In this document: positions 1 to 11,055 of the stretch, piece after piece | Layout of the letters: each line of letters starts with the position of its first letter | How positions within the stretch are numbered: the stretch's first letter is position 1 | Assembly (NCBI GenBank): GCA_009760855.2 | Contig: WPIO01000012.1 | Location: 6,381,501 to 6,445,500 of the forward strand | Direction of reading: 5' to 3' | DNA length: 64,000 nt | Source of the DNA: Cristatella mucedo | Taxonomy: Eukaryota > Bryozoa > Phylactolaemata > Cristatellidae | Notes under the pieces: generated by a model | What the model saw: the letters and a program-made list of their open reading frames with translations, nothing else | Database searches by the model: none | What the model was told of the DNA's origin: nothing | Program-made: the position numbers and the translations under genes

Positions 1-814
1 GTATATATAAAGTCGTCCCTCGTTTATCGCGGTTAATCAGTTTAGGACTCTGCCGCGATAGGTGAATTTCCGCGAAGTACGATTCTTTATTACTAAATTG
101 AATATTTTCGTAACTAGAGCATAGAAAACCTATTAACGACCCTCCAAACTGGTTTTAACATTATTAAAGCCCCCTGGACATGAAATAACACCCTTTTGGT
201 CACCATTTCACCCATATTACCCAATATATTAGACAAAGTAAGGAATAATAAGACGCATTAGACGTTACAAATATCATATTGTTATTAGTGTAAATTTAAT
301 TACACACGAATTTTTACATACAACCGCTAGCTTATGAAAATAGCGCAATTTATTCGATGATGATCAAGTGGTGTACTGCACTGTAAAGTAGAGCAAGGTT
401 ACTGCTCTTAATGAGGCTGACCTGACGTTGAAGAATTTGTGGGTGTGCTCGAATACATAGACCAACAGCCAAATACAGCAATTTTAATTTTACTTGTGAG
501 GCAGGGTTGTGTAATCGACTCGGACAACCGAGTGGGCGCTGTATCATTTTCACCATCTCGACCAACTTTTTAATGAAGAGATTTGAAAAACCGCGACGGA
601 GTGAAGCCGCGAAAGTCGAAGCGCAAATTGGCGAGGGACGATTGTATACGTATATATGTATATTACATTATATTTTTATTATATTATATTATATGTATAT
701 ATGTATGCACTGCATATTTTCCGACCGTCGCGGTATTTCGGTTTTGTGTCTCCTTTCTTGCCTGTCCCACCCACCTCCTGATGTGAACTGGCTCCCATTA
801 AATAGCTTTTCGAC
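1..814. other. no supported gene
   Basis: AT-rich sequence with short open frames only; none shows a family resemblance or a splice-bounded exon. A TA-rich patch lies near 650-710. Confidence 0.5.
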
Positions 815-1100
815 TTCAAGAATCTGTCACTTACTTTTAGGTCCTTTCAATACCTCATACCAGCCGATCTCCCTGAATTACCTGTACTTCCTAATCAGTC
901 TTCTTGAAGCACGCGTTCGTCTGTCTTTGGTCTTTTGGATCAGCCTCTTGACGAATCTCAAATTCCTTTAACACTATGCCTTCAGTTCCTATGCTCCCAA
1001 AGCCCGAGACTCATTCCCGAATGATATCGTGGCATCCGTAATTTGAGGAAAGTTAAAAAGACCATAAAAACGCACCAAATTCTTGTAGACTTGGCTCCAT
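815..1100 (+). mobile_element. LINE fragment (L2/CR1-like, ORF2 C-terminal end)
   Basis: The plus strand carries a diverged copy of the same coding stretch seen better at 15560-16555. The shared blocks are the 'ACTTTTAGGTCCTTTC' segment and the 'TATGCTCCCAAAG' segment just before the end of the reverse transcriptase ORF. Frameshifts and stops are present, so this is a dead, 5'-truncated copy. It has no recognisable 3' tail. Confidence 0.6.
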
Positions 1101-1568
1101 TAAAGTAAATTGTCGTTTGATGGTTCTCGCGTGAAAAAATGGTGCTTTTAAACGAGCCAATCAACATGCTTCCTATGTAGCATCCATGATTGACAGACAG
1201 ATTTTTGATTAATTATATACAATACGTAGATTTGCTAAGGGGGACTGTCAAGAAAATACTTGTAAGACTGTTTCTGCAATTAAATATTTTTAAAGGGTAC
1301 CTTTCAAAAGACAATCATTTTCTCAACTTCCATATGGAAGAAACACTGATTATGCATACCATATCTAAGCCGGACGCACACTGGAAGCAGTCTATCTACA
1401 AATAAAAATTTACCGATGTCTATATCATATAGAGTCCTGTATCCCAACTTGCTGAACCTTGATAGGTCGAAATACCTGCGTTAAGCTCATTGAATAGCTT
1501 TGCTTATAACTTTTATTCAGCTTCATTTTCAGGAAAGGTTGATGCTTTGTACATTCCATAACTTTGCT
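1101..1568. other. no supported gene
   Basis: AT-rich, no recognisable coding or RNA feature. Confidence 0.45.
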
Positions 1569-1595
1569 GATACTTTATATATCAGAGAGTGAGAG

Positions 1596-1656
<61 letters not shown>

Positions 1657-1661
1657 AAGAT
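1569..1661. repeat. (GA)n / (GAAA) microsatellite
   Basis: Purine-only tract of GA dinucleotides interrupted by occasional AAA. Confidence 0.95.
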
Positions 1662-2319
1662 TTGAAACGCAAGGTCAACTTGATCTACATAAAAGGGCAA
1701 CTGTCCAAGGCCATTAGCAGAGGCCGATATTTTGAGACAGCTAGTTTAAGAATGATCTCTCAATGTCCATCTGGCTTCTAGTTAACTGTCACGTGGTCGC
1801 TCATGGCTTGCCGTCCAAATCAGATCTTCAATTAGGACTTTTCCATGGAGTTTGCTTGTGTGGTACCGCCGTATTTTTATGGGACAACCTTGCACTTAAG
1901 TAGCCAATGCAAGAATGCTGCGAGGGGCTCTTTACAGTGCTCTAGCCATTTGTTAGGAAGTAGTACGTGAGTGCTCTCATTAACCTTTCCAGGGCTGTCT
2001 CCTTTTTGGCATCTTTATACATTTACCAGGATTTCCTTCTTTCATGTTCCAGGTACTAATTCTAATGTTCATGTCAGCAGTCTCCCTATTTCAAGTCCTA
2101 TCATAGTCAGTGGAGCAAGTAGTGGCAGACCATCTTACCTCTTCATCACTTCCAACAGAGCAATTTAGTCCTAGTCAGGTTTAAGAGCTAATCACTCCTT
2201 AGAGTCAGCACTGTTGTGGGTCTAAATTGACCTCCCTTGGAACGCTGACCTAAGTACTATCTCTACTTGGTTTCTCAACATTTCACACTTTCGATCACTT
2301 AGTCTTGCATGCTGGCAAT
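1662..2319. other. no supported gene
   Basis: No recognisable coding or RNA feature; the longest frames are short and show no resemblance to a known family. Confidence 0.45.
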
Positions 2320-2480
2320 GCTTTTGTCACCCCTAACCAAGTGATGCTTGTTGTTTAATCAGCATGCAGCCACTAACCATTCAATTGTGCTTCCTTTGCA
2401 GAAAATTTAAAGTGCCTAGAAAGAGATCGAGTTCTCTGAGGGCGCTATATAAAGTGTATTATTAATATTAACTCTTTTTG
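2320..2480 (+). mobile_element. LINE 3' UTR and tail
   Basis: Matches, in plus orientation, the 3' UTR of the LINE at 15560-16555 (block around 'CACCCCTAACCA' and 'CATGCAGCCACTAACC'). It ends in the signature tail: a short stem AAGTGCC...GGCGCT around 'AGTTCTCTGAGG', then a TA-rich run. Non-coding. Confidence 0.75.
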
Positions 2481-2675
2481 TACATTTTGATGCTGGAGTA
2501 TTTCTGATCTGGTTAGAACCTAGTTTTCTCTACATTTCATTGAACATTCTCGAGCTTTCTTTTGTGGAATCATGTCCATATGCAGAACATTTTTTAGAAG
2601 CTGAGAAAATATTTTGTCATTAATTTTATTATCCATTATTTTATTAAATAAAAAAGAATACGAAATTAAAAAGGG

Positions 2676-2747
2676 AGGTTCCACCGAGATTTGAACTCGG
2701 ATTGCGGGATTCAGAGTCCCGAGTGCTAACCATTACACCATGGAACC
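2676..2747 (-). tRNA. tRNA-Gln (anticodon CUG)
   Basis: A 72-nt cloverleaf can be folded on the minus strand. The acceptor stem GGTTCCA pairs with TGGAACC and a T discriminator follows at 2676. The anticodon stem CGGGA/TCCCG encloses loop CTCTGAA with anticodon CTG at 2712-2714, and the T arm contains GTTCAAAT. A-box and B-box promoter elements are intact and no intron is present. Immediately downstream on the minus strand is CCC followed by TTTTT, a good RNA polymerase III terminator. The body resembles the metazoan tRNA-Gln-CTG sequence I know, with a few stem changes that keep pairing, so it is probably functional rather than a SINE head. Confidence 0.96.
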
Positions 2748-3344
2748 GCTACATTATAGTGTTAAAATATAAATTTATATAGATTACCATAATCGGGCAT
2801 GAGATTGTCTAAGTGGGAATATTTTGAACGCTGATACTTTATTACTTACAATTTTAGTCGATGCTTGTCAAAGTAGCTCATCAGCCTTAAAATTATGACG
2901 CTCATACCCTTAAACTTCGAAACCGACCATTATCTGGCCGTGGTCGTCAAGCTGTCACTAATGGATACCTTGACTTAAGTGATCACCGTAGAAATTTGAA
3001 AAAGGAATACACAAGTCTATTGGAGATCCTGTGCCATTACCACTTTTTTTGGTTCCCGCATTATGGTCACCTGCTATATGTATATATCTATGATACTGTT
3101 TGGCCAGGGGCGTTATGGTCAAGGTTACACAGGCGGGACTAATGCTGGTCGAGGCTGCATAAACCCTAAGCAGATAATAATAATAATAAAAATTGTAATA
3201 CGTCATTTTTGTAGTGGCCTAAGAGAACTCATTCACTGTAGGTGCTTGGCAATACGCTACAAGAGATTGAGTACCGAAGGGCTACTGACACGAACGGTTT
3301 GTAAAGCCGCGCTTAGATTGCAAGTCTTGCCTCTTTCCTGTTTA

Positions 3345-3630
3345 ATAATAATAATAATAATACTGCACTTGATAAAGCGCCCTCAGAGAACTTAATCTCT
3401 TTCCAGGCGCTTTAAATTTGCTGCAAAGTGATATGCAATAGAATAGTAAGTAAAATCATGCTTGAAAAACAAACAAAATGAATAATATGGTTAGGGGTGA
3501 CGTGCACAGGGTCAGCATGCAAATGTGGTTAGTGGCAGCATGCACAGTGTCAGCACGCATAAGCACATGAAGGACGAATCACAGGGACCCACTAAATGCT
3601 GTCCTAAATAGGTGTGTCTGACCCACGTCT
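3345..3630 (-). mobile_element. LINE 3' UTR and tail (minus)
   Basis: Starts with the (TAA)n run at 3341-3360, then 'AAAGCGCCCTCAGAGAAC' and the 3' UTR blocks 'GGTTAGGGGTGACGTGCACA' and 'GGGACCCACTAAATGCTG' that recur at 54305-54560 and 15560-15810. Truncated before any coding sequence. Confidence 0.8.
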
Positions 3631-3964
3631 AAAATTCTTCTTATGTGTTTCAATATTTTTTCTTGTAGGTAAGTTATAGGTCAGTCTTCCTCTAAGTCTT
3701 GCTTCCCACTTGCTCTGCGCCCAAAGTGGTCATCGGAAAACTACTTTTATTGAGTGTTAGGAAAAGTCTGTACGTGATGCACCTATCGGTGTTTTTGGGG
3801 CTTCCACAATTGCTTTTATCGCCCACCGCTTCAATATCTATTTGTATATCACGAGCCCGTTGTGTCCCATAGACAGGAACTCTCGAGGAGCGCTTCGAGG
3901 ATTTCGCTGGTCGAGTCGTCGTCCATGCTTTTCAAATCAATCAAAGTGTTTCCTTGATGAAAAA

Positions 3965-4056
3965 AAGTTAGCTGACTTAACAGTCTCATCTTTGTAGCAG
4001 CAGAAGAGCCTTAATAGCTATAACCACCGCTTGCAGTTGGCAATAAAGGTGGGATG
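3965..4056 (-). mobile_element. SINE-B fragment (minus)
   Basis: Holds the 3' half of SINE-B (AGCTGACTTAACAG... AGAAGAGCCTTAATAGCTAT... CCGCTTGCAGTTGGC). The tRNA-like head is missing. Confidence 0.65.
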
Positions 4057-5370
4057 ATTCATTTATAGTGCTGTTCAACCTTAGTCAACACCGCAGCAGT
4101 GTCCTGGACTGCCCAGTCATGGTGACGTTTACACTAAAAGAATCAAGCAGGATAGAAGTAGGAAGGAAGTAAAACTGTCCATGTAAACGCAGACTAACAG
4201 GCCCTGATTTTGCCGATGTTCCGTAGCCGAGAGTAGGGCGACTTGACTGCAGGAAATTCGCTAGTCTAATGACCAGTCATTTCGGAATTGTTCACCTACA
4301 TTACGAGCAGACGTCACAGGAGTGCTGCAGGCACTAAAGAGCGATTATTAAAAACACTAAATAGCACAGGATGATGGTTGACGCCCCTATTTACATATAT
4401 CGTGATCTCTACAGTGGTACAACAGCCAATATAGTCCCTGGTATAGTCAAACAGTTTTTGCCGATGCTTGTCATACCAACCTTTGAGTCGGCTACATCGT
4501 AACAATAACCTCTGCACCGTCACATGTGCGTAGTACCTGTAGATGGGCGATATTATAATTGTAATTTCGACATCGGTTTTCATTGCAACTTCAGCACTAG
4601 TCGCAGCAATGACATCCCTGCTCAAATGGAAACCACACAGTCACTCCACATACGAAAAAACCCGGAAAAGGCTGTGCAATAGATCACAGATACCCTCTCG
4701 TTCTATAAACATTGCTATTGCTATCACGTGTTGGCCAAGCAGCATTAGCAGCTCTTGAAAATTAAACCAACAGCAGTAGCAACGAGCTTGCCAAAATTTG
4801 TCACTTGGGCAATAAGCCAGCACGAATTTTGTACTTGCAATCCCATGCACTGCTGGCAACCTGTAAGGTCTGGTTATAAGTAAAAGCACTGAAAATTGGC
4901 ACATTGGTCGGGGTTGCACATGTGAAGATGTTTACAATGCTATGGCACCAAGATATAATAAATATGCAAATACAAGTTCTGACTTTAATTAACACAATCG
5001 TGGCAACGACAGCGCCAGTCATGCAGTACAAACAGGTATGGCAACATCATCAGCTAATTAAATCTCACAAGCCAGAGCTGGCACAATCAAAACCACTACA
5101 GAAGTTTCACTTAGAAGCAGTTTATAAATCATAAGCTGCCTTATGGCTTACTACTAATTGCAGCTGCTTCGTCATTGAACCAGCAGTCATTAAATTACAG
5201 AACAAGTCAGAAGGATGCCTGACTAGCAAGCCGAGCCCTTGATTTGTGCAATCCGTCGGAGTTAATGCTAGGTAGTAAGCAATATATCCCGATATCACAG
5301 CTGTAATTTCGAGGACGTACTCGAGAATGTGTGCACTGTTCTCAGGCCTTGCCTAGCTTGGTTGCAGCTG
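4057..5370. other. no supported gene
   Basis: Intergenic DNA beyond the 3' end of the iduronidase gene. Several short overlapping open frames occur on both strands near 4540-5130, but none is recognisable. Confidence 0.45.
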
Positions 5371-7437
5371 CTATCCATGTGGTCGGTTTGGTGCGTTGTC
5401 ATAGAATGCAACTTCCGAATAGGGACCGCGAACTGACCAGTAGTTCACAGCACGAATCCTGTAATAACAAGCAGTGCCGTTTTCACTGATATGGTAATAT
5501 GACAGGAAAGGAAAATCCTGCTCGTTGATTTGCACAAACACAGTACCGTCGGGCGAAGCTTCCACCTCATAGCCAAGCAGGCAGTTAGTTCCGGCATTGA
5601 TGTCACTCCACACTATCAGTACGATGAAAGGTGAGACATACTCGAAAGTCGGCCGCCCAGGCTTGCCCGGACGGTAGCCGCCAACATCAGAGCTGCCATT
5701 TCCACTGTCTGTGCAGCACACATGCAGCAGGGCAACGCCAGGCTGCGGCAGTCGAACTGTCACTGACCCCAACACGTGGTGACGACTAGACCCAACATCC
5801 AATAGAAGCGGCCCGGCACTGCGCACGGGCGGCTCCGAGTCACGGAGCCTTCGCAGCTCATCGAGATGAGGAAAGCTCGGCCGGCCCATACTTTTCCATA
5901 CACGATACGGATCGCCATGCTGCCGGTCGATCTGGTACACGGCATAGCGGCAGCGCTGTGGCTCGGTTGCAGTAGCGGTGGCAGTGCCCGTGGCTGCCCG
6001 ACCAATGTGCAGCCTCACGACTACTGCCTGCCGCTGGCTGCCACCTCCGGCCGATACGGTCGACTCGGCATCGCTGTTCTGCAGGAGTATGGCCAGTCTC
6101 GTGGGTTGCTCAGCTCTGCCATTGCTGCTTCTCTCGACCGTGGCCAGCATGCTCAGGCTGGTCAGGCCTTTGGGCTTCCCTGTGACGCTCAGCCGTCGGC
6201 TGCCGAGCAAAGAGAGCAGACCCATGACAGCGTACACTGGCTTCTTCACCATGTACGTGTAGGCAGGCTGCGTATCGTTGATCTGCAGCCGCGCAAGCAG
6301 CGTCCGCTGCGTGAACTGGTAAGGGTAGAGGCTGAGGAAAGCGTTGTCGTTACTCAGCAGTGCATATCGAGCGAGCAGGCCATTGCAGGCCGACGTTGCA
6401 TGGGCGACGACCACGCGAGCCACGAAGGCTGCATAGCCGGCTGTGGCAGCAAACGACAGCGACTTGTTCCAGCCGGAGATCGGATCGGCCTCGTCGTTGT
6501 ACAGCGGCACGCCCGCGAGCATCGGGAAGTGAACGCTCAACTGCTGGGCTGCCTCAGCCTCTGAGAGCAGCAGGTAGGTGGCGTTCCCATAGCTGCCGCT
6601 GCCACCCTTGATGTGGAATGACAAGAAGGCCGGTGGTGCTGCGCGGCGGGTCGTGTGGTCGAGAAATGCGAAGCAGAAGCCCGATCGATCCGTGAAGTTG
6701 CAGTTCATAGCAGGACCGCCGAGCCTTAGGCTGGGATTGGCGGCAGCCAACCCGCCAGCGCATGCGTCGTAGTAGGAAATGTAACCGCGTACGGTCATGT
6801 TCATGCCTCGAAAATAGTTTGGCCCTGGCTCGTTCCAGGTCTCAAAATTCCACCGCGACACGCTATCGATACCGTACCTACGAACGTACCTCATGGCCAG
6901 CTGCTTAACGAGGTGAAACCAAGCGGCAACCTGACTGGGGTTCTCAAAGTCAGTGAAATAATCAGATGGGTTGCCCATCAATTCGAAGCCTACACTCAGC
7001 CCGCTCTTATTGAACATATCAAGAACAGTGTCTAAATGAGAAAAATTGTAGGCTATCTTATCAGTCAGTGAGAAATTTAGCACAGTCACTAGGTCAAGGA
7101 GCCAATGAACTCTAACTTGTTCAATGCTTTTACGCGGTAAGGAACTAATGAGAAGCAGGTTCTGTCGCATGCCGCTGCTCGTAAAATAGCCCAAATAGGC
7201 GCTTTTCGGGTCGGGAGGGCAGAAACCTGTACTTCGCCAGATAGGCCTCACAGCACTACAGCTCGAAGGGTGGCTGGGGTTCACTATCAAATCAACGGTC
7301 AATGGATGCTCTAAAGAGAGAGAAAAAGTCAATATTTCTAAAAGTACTGCTTTCCAAAGCAATCGTTCGGGAGAAAATAGCAATCGAGATTCAGCTGTGA
7401 CCGTTGCCCTACGCTCCGCGGCCACGGCCGGCGCCAT
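5371..7437 (-). CDS. IDUA: alpha-L-iduronidase (GH39 lysosomal glycosidase)
   Basis: This lysosomal enzyme removes terminal alpha-L-iduronic acid from dermatan and heparan sulfate. The 688-residue frame (human enzyme about 653) aligns in my recollection along almost its whole length from WRSTGFCPP (residues 67-75) onward. The catalytic acid/base is E203 in ETWNEPGP and the nucleophile is E316 in YNDEADP; NDNAFLS follows near 363-369. The N-glycosylation sequon INDT (N387) sits where human N372 lies. Residues about 65-400 form the TIM barrel, followed by a beta-sandwich and a C-terminal Fn3-like region (VWSD...). There is no intron inside the conserved part. The start at 7437 is the most upstream ATG in frame, but the N-terminus is a poor signal peptide. 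A pyrimidine tract plus TTTAG ends at 7311, so the true 5' end may be spliced in from upstream exon(s), with the acceptor just before residue 43. Confidence 0.93.
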   Translation of the reverse strand: MAPAVAAERRATVTAESRLLFSPERLLWKAVLLEILTFSLSLEHPLTVDLIVNPSHPSSCSAVRPIWRSTGFCPPDPKSAYLGYFTSSGMRQNLLLISSLPRKSIEQVRVHWLLDLVTVLNFSLTDKIAYNFSHLDTVLDMFNKSGLSVGFELMGNPSDYFTDFENPSQVAAWFHLVKQLAMRYVRRYGIDSVSRWNFETWNEPGPNYFRGMNMTVRGYISYYDACAGGLAAANPSLRLGGPAMNCNFTDRSGFCFAFLDHTTRRAAPPAFLSFHIKGGSGSYGNATYLLLSEAEAAQQLSVHFPMLAGVPLYNDEADPISGWNKSLSFAATAGYAAFVARVVVAHATSACNGLLARYALLSNDNAFLSLYPYQFTQRTLLARLQINDTQPAYTYMVKKPVYAVMGLLSLLGSRRLSVTGKPKGLTSLSMLATVERSSNGRAEQPTRLAILLQNSDAESTVSAGGGSQRQAVVVRLHIGRAATGTATATATEPQRCRYAVYQIDRQHGDPYRVWKSMGRPSFPHLDELRRLRDSEPPVRSAGPLLLDVGSSRHHVLGSVTVRLPQPGVALLHVCCTDSGNGSSDVGGYRPGKPGRPTFEYVSPFIVLIVWSDINAGTNCLLGYEVEASPDGTVFVQINEQDFPFLSYYHISENGTACYYRIRAVNYWSVRGPYSEVAFYDNAPNRPHG

Positions 7438-7655
7438 AACGTCGAATAGACGGATGTTGCTCAGTAACCTACCAACGCTGAGAGCCAGCTCCTCGTAGTG
7501 GCATGTTCTTGCACCTTTATTTAGTGACTTTTGTGGTCAATTTTCTAATTCTTTTAATTATTAGATGATTTAGTGTTGTTACTTACTAATAAAAGTAAAA
7601 ATAATTTAATCTGCTGTCAACCCTTTTGGTTGCACAGTTAGCGCGCATAAACAAG
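7438..7655. promoter_or_regulatory. possible divergent promoter region
   Basis: A 218-bp gap between the iduronidase frame (minus) and a candidate plus-strand first exon at 7656. I see no convincing TATA box. The assignment rests only on the head-to-head layout and is tentative. Confidence 0.25.
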
Positions 7656-7713
7656 ATGGCAGGCTGGAGGATGGGCGAGAAGAAAAATGGCATTGAAGTG
7701 CTCTTAGCAGCAG
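7656..7713 (+). CDS. candidate first coding exon, MXD/MNT SID-like motif
   Basis: ATG in good context (ACAAGATGG) opens 19 codons plus one base, ending exactly at a donor, CAG|GTAATT. The encoded peptide contains NGIEVLLAA. This fits the pattern I-x-x-L-L-x-A of the N-terminal Sin3-interaction helix of MXD/MXI1/MNT repressors, and those genes can have an intron close to this helix. I did not find the remaining exons (the rest of the helix and the bHLH-zipper) downstream in the window. The peptide is too short for a firm call; it could be chance. Confidence 0.3.
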
Positions 7714-8529
7714 GTAATTCATTTTTTGGACACCTAAAGATCTCCGAGATAGGTTTTCAGGAGATGAATACCGGCTGAACTTCCTAAAGTGCCTCCCTTT
7801 CGCCGCTGGCCTCCTTTCTTCAACTCCCGGAAGTGATATCCAGACCCACGCGCCTTTCCCCGTCCGTTTCCTGGTTGCGCTGCTCCTGAAATCTCCGGGC
7901 CAGTCTCAGCCAAGGGCATTAAATAATGCGATAGATTATCTTAAACACTTATATCCTTGATTTTTTAAATTCTTTACAAGCCAATTTCTGCACTGCATTT
8001 GTTTTGGAACCTAGCGATCGATGAGATCAAGGTATAGCAGAGGACAGTTGATTGCATTATGTCATTCTAGGGCACCGGGTTACCTCTGACCGATAGCGTA
8101 CATTTCTTAGAAATATTCAAATGAACAGTTCGTTTTATACTGGACTTGCCCGACCGGTAGCTTCGATATGATTAAGCATCGCATTTGTTGGTTAAAGTGT
8201 ACAAAATACGCAGAACCATACCTTAGTATTGATCTATTATTTGACTTGCGAACGTAGGAAAATTACTGAAGCTCAAAGAGGCAACCTAAGTTTAATTGTT
8301 TAGCTCCAGCAGGAGGGTCTTCGTGGGATGCTTGCGTTTGAGATGCCGTAGTTCGCTGAAACTATAATTTTTTAAGCGTATAAGATATCTAAGTGCTCTT
8401 AATAGGGCTGAACGAAGTGTTTTGTTCCCCAGCCTCCGAAGCCGTTCACTTCAAAAAGAGAAGCAATTGTCGGTAGGGTAATGAGCCGCCTTACTTTTGT
8501 GGAGCTCTAATGTCACCACTCACGTAAAT
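7714..8529. other. no supported gene
   Basis: No feature recognised. If the exon at 7656 is real, this would be its intron. Confidence 0.4.
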
Positions 8530-8910
8530 TGTCGACTATGATTCATCTTTTCCAGCGGCCCTGAGCTGCTACTTCCATGCTACTCACTACCTCAACTGCT
8601 CTCCTGACTCTGCTATGCTTCCCACTCTCTCTTTGTTGCGTGAGATGAAGTCTTGAGACGAAGTCTTGCGTGAGATGAAGTCTGTTGGCCACCGAAATAC
8701 GTACCGAAATCGGCTTATGCTGTGAGTGCGCTATACACAACTCTCCAGCGTAACACCCACATAGTCTTTATGGCTTTGTGGAGTTACAGACACTAAGTCT
8801 GCCAGGTGTGCTTTATTGTCTGTGAACCAGATGTCGGGTGCCGGACACGAATGATCACATTGTTTTGATTGGTATCGATTGGCAAGGAGCAACATGGCAA
8901 TGTCAATTCA
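8530..8910 (+). mobile_element. LINE 3' fragment, subfamily 2
   Basis: Roughly 85-90 percent similar by eye to 11497-11730 ('CTGAGCTGCTACTTCCATGC', 'GATGAAGTCTGTTGGCCACC', 'TGGCTTTGTGGAGTTACAGA'). It carries a small internal duplication of 'TGAGATGAAGTCTTG' near 8640-8680. The following block 8790-8905 ('TGCCAGGTGTGCTTTATTGT', 'GATTGGTATCGATTGG') recurs at 17155-17262 and is either 3' UTR or an adjacent repeat. Confidence 0.65.
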
Positions 8911-8949
8911 GGTCACCCACATCACCATCGAATGGGATCGTAGCATCAT

Positions 8950-9080
8950 TGATGCCTGGCTTCTGAGATGCTCGCCTTTAGCGACCACGGTCATGGGCTC
9001 AAGCGCTATGGCAACGTTTGTAAAGCGCCCGATTGTAGATTAAGTTCTCTTAGTGTGCTATATAAATAAATATTGTATTC
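8950..9080 (+). mobile_element. SINE-A copy (degenerate)
   Basis: Degenerate tRNA-like head (GATGCTCGCC... GGTCATGGGCTCAAGC) followed by the LINE-type tail (AAAGCGCC... AGTTCTCTTAG... GCTATATAAATAAAT). Confidence 0.65.
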
Positions 9081-11055
9081 TGGTGTTATCTGTATTTTAT
9101 CTGAAGCAAAGGCCTAGCACCCTCGTCCGCAGAGTGGCTAGCCAGTAGTAGGGCGAGGGATGATTCTGATAGTGCTGGGTATGTGTGGGCACCCGTGCAT
9201 GGTTCGAATATAGTTCGAAAACTTGCTGGCCCTGAGAACAAGATAAAACCTGAAATTGCGCATATTTGCTTGGTCCGTAGGCCGACAAGTGCCACCAGAA
9301 TGCGGGATTCTTATGACGAAGCAAGGTTTTGTAAATAATACATGCAGCTATATTTGTTTGTCTACCTTAAGTAAAAAGCATGCCAAATGAGCTTGTTTGG
9401 ATGTTTCTTCCAGCTTCTGACATGCGTGATTTTGAAAGATGTTTTGCTGCTGTACCATTATTACAACACAAAGTAAGACTGACTGAATTTTTCAAGTATC
9501 TCTCTTTAAAAAAAATACGTCATACCGAATTTAGTTGCAGTCTTAGTAATGGGAAAGGTTTGATGCACATATGCAGCATGAGAGGTGAAGTAACTGCCTT
9601 TTCTGATTAAGAAGGGTCTATAAAAACATTTCTGAGTGTTATATGGCCTTAGGTAGCCTCAGAGATATTTAAACCATACAAAAATCAGCAGGTGATGAAA
9701 TTACGGGTAGATATAGTGTGAATGGTGTACAATTTAGTGCATACTGTTGGCATACAAGCACGCCAAAAATTAGGTAAAATATTAGCGGTTGTTTTGTTTA
9801 TCATTGATCAGAAAGGAGCTTGGTTGATGTTTTTGCTGCTCCGGGAAAAGTTTCTTGCATATTGTTGAATCGTCTCTGGGTCCTTCATATGCAAAATCGC
9901 TTGCATGCATCAAGGCTTGGCAATTGGTGAGGAAGTACCTTGTGCAGTCATGATGTTATTTTTGGAAGAAGCCTACTTGGCACACTCAGAATATCTTATT
10001 GCACTTGGATGATACTGCAACAAAGTATTCATCGAAAATGGCAAAAAGTCAAGACGGCGGAATTTGCTCCACTTGCATGGCTCCCTGCCTCCCTCTAACC
10101 AGCCTGAGACCAGTATCAAATGGTGGCGGTCCACGGGCTGTTTCCAGGCCAATCAGCCTGCTTCAGTTAGGATCCGAGCATCTTCCAAGAGCTGTGGCAG
10201 TTTTGGTCTCAGCCAGAGGCTTCAGCCACCACAACCTGCAGCCGTCCTAATGTCCGGATGCTGCTGTGACCATAGTGATTATTTTGCACCTGCTCATGCT
10301 GACTCTATTTGCTAAAATCAGAGGCTCACATGTAGCTCAATCGATGTGTGCTGGGCAGGCTGGCTGATCGGCTTAGAAGGTCAGCTGCCAAACGGTAGTG
10401 GAGCATGTAGTTTCGGCATGCCAATGTCCAGCACAGGCAATGGATGGTACCGAATACCCACCCAACCGCCTGCTGTCCGGATATTATTGAATAGAAGAGA
10501 GCTTAGCTCGAACCATCTTGATTTTTCCATTCTTAGTACGGCTTGGTGTGGGCCGACTTCCTAAACCTGCATAGCATAGACACAACAAGCTTATTTTGTA
10601 TCGGCTCGGCCGTCTTGTGCCATAATTTGTAAATTTATGGAAGAGCCCCCCATTGAAGAGAGTGAGCCGCTGTTTCTCAGTCACCCATGGAGGTTACTCC
10701 AGAGATGATCAATCGACTTGAGGTCCGATTAGTGGCTAGATCACTACTTGCATGAGTTGAGAATTAATGACGGTCTTGCTTAGCCGGAAACATTTTCTTG
10801 TTCAAATATTTGAACCGAACCAGGTAAACATCCTGGTTTAATTTATTGGAACGTTAACTTCAGCAGCACCGAAGCAGCTGCAGTCAAGGGTTAACTTTCC
10901 TCTGTATTCAACTTTAGGGATACTTAGGTGTCGTTTTCGACAGGTGCCAAGATTTTAAAAGCTGCATTCAAAAGACTGCTTCTGCAGCTAGCCATCATGT
11001 CCGACCCCTGTCTAAGACAAAGAGCTGTCTTCCACGGTGGCTTGCAAAAAATTTA
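9081..11055. other. no supported gene
   Basis: Unique-looking sequence with short frames only. A 77-codon frame at 9380-9610 contains a donor-like GTAAGA at 9472, but no matching exons or family were recognised. Confidence 0.4.

Noticed and set aside
5866-6564. Long plus-strand open frame (232 codons)
   Set aside because: It is antisense to the iduronidase catalytic domain in GC-rich sequence; no independent family resemblance.
9380-9610. Exon-like frame with ATG and internal GTAAGA donor
   Set aside because: Neither an upstream promoter signal nor a following exon was found, and the peptide matches no family I know.
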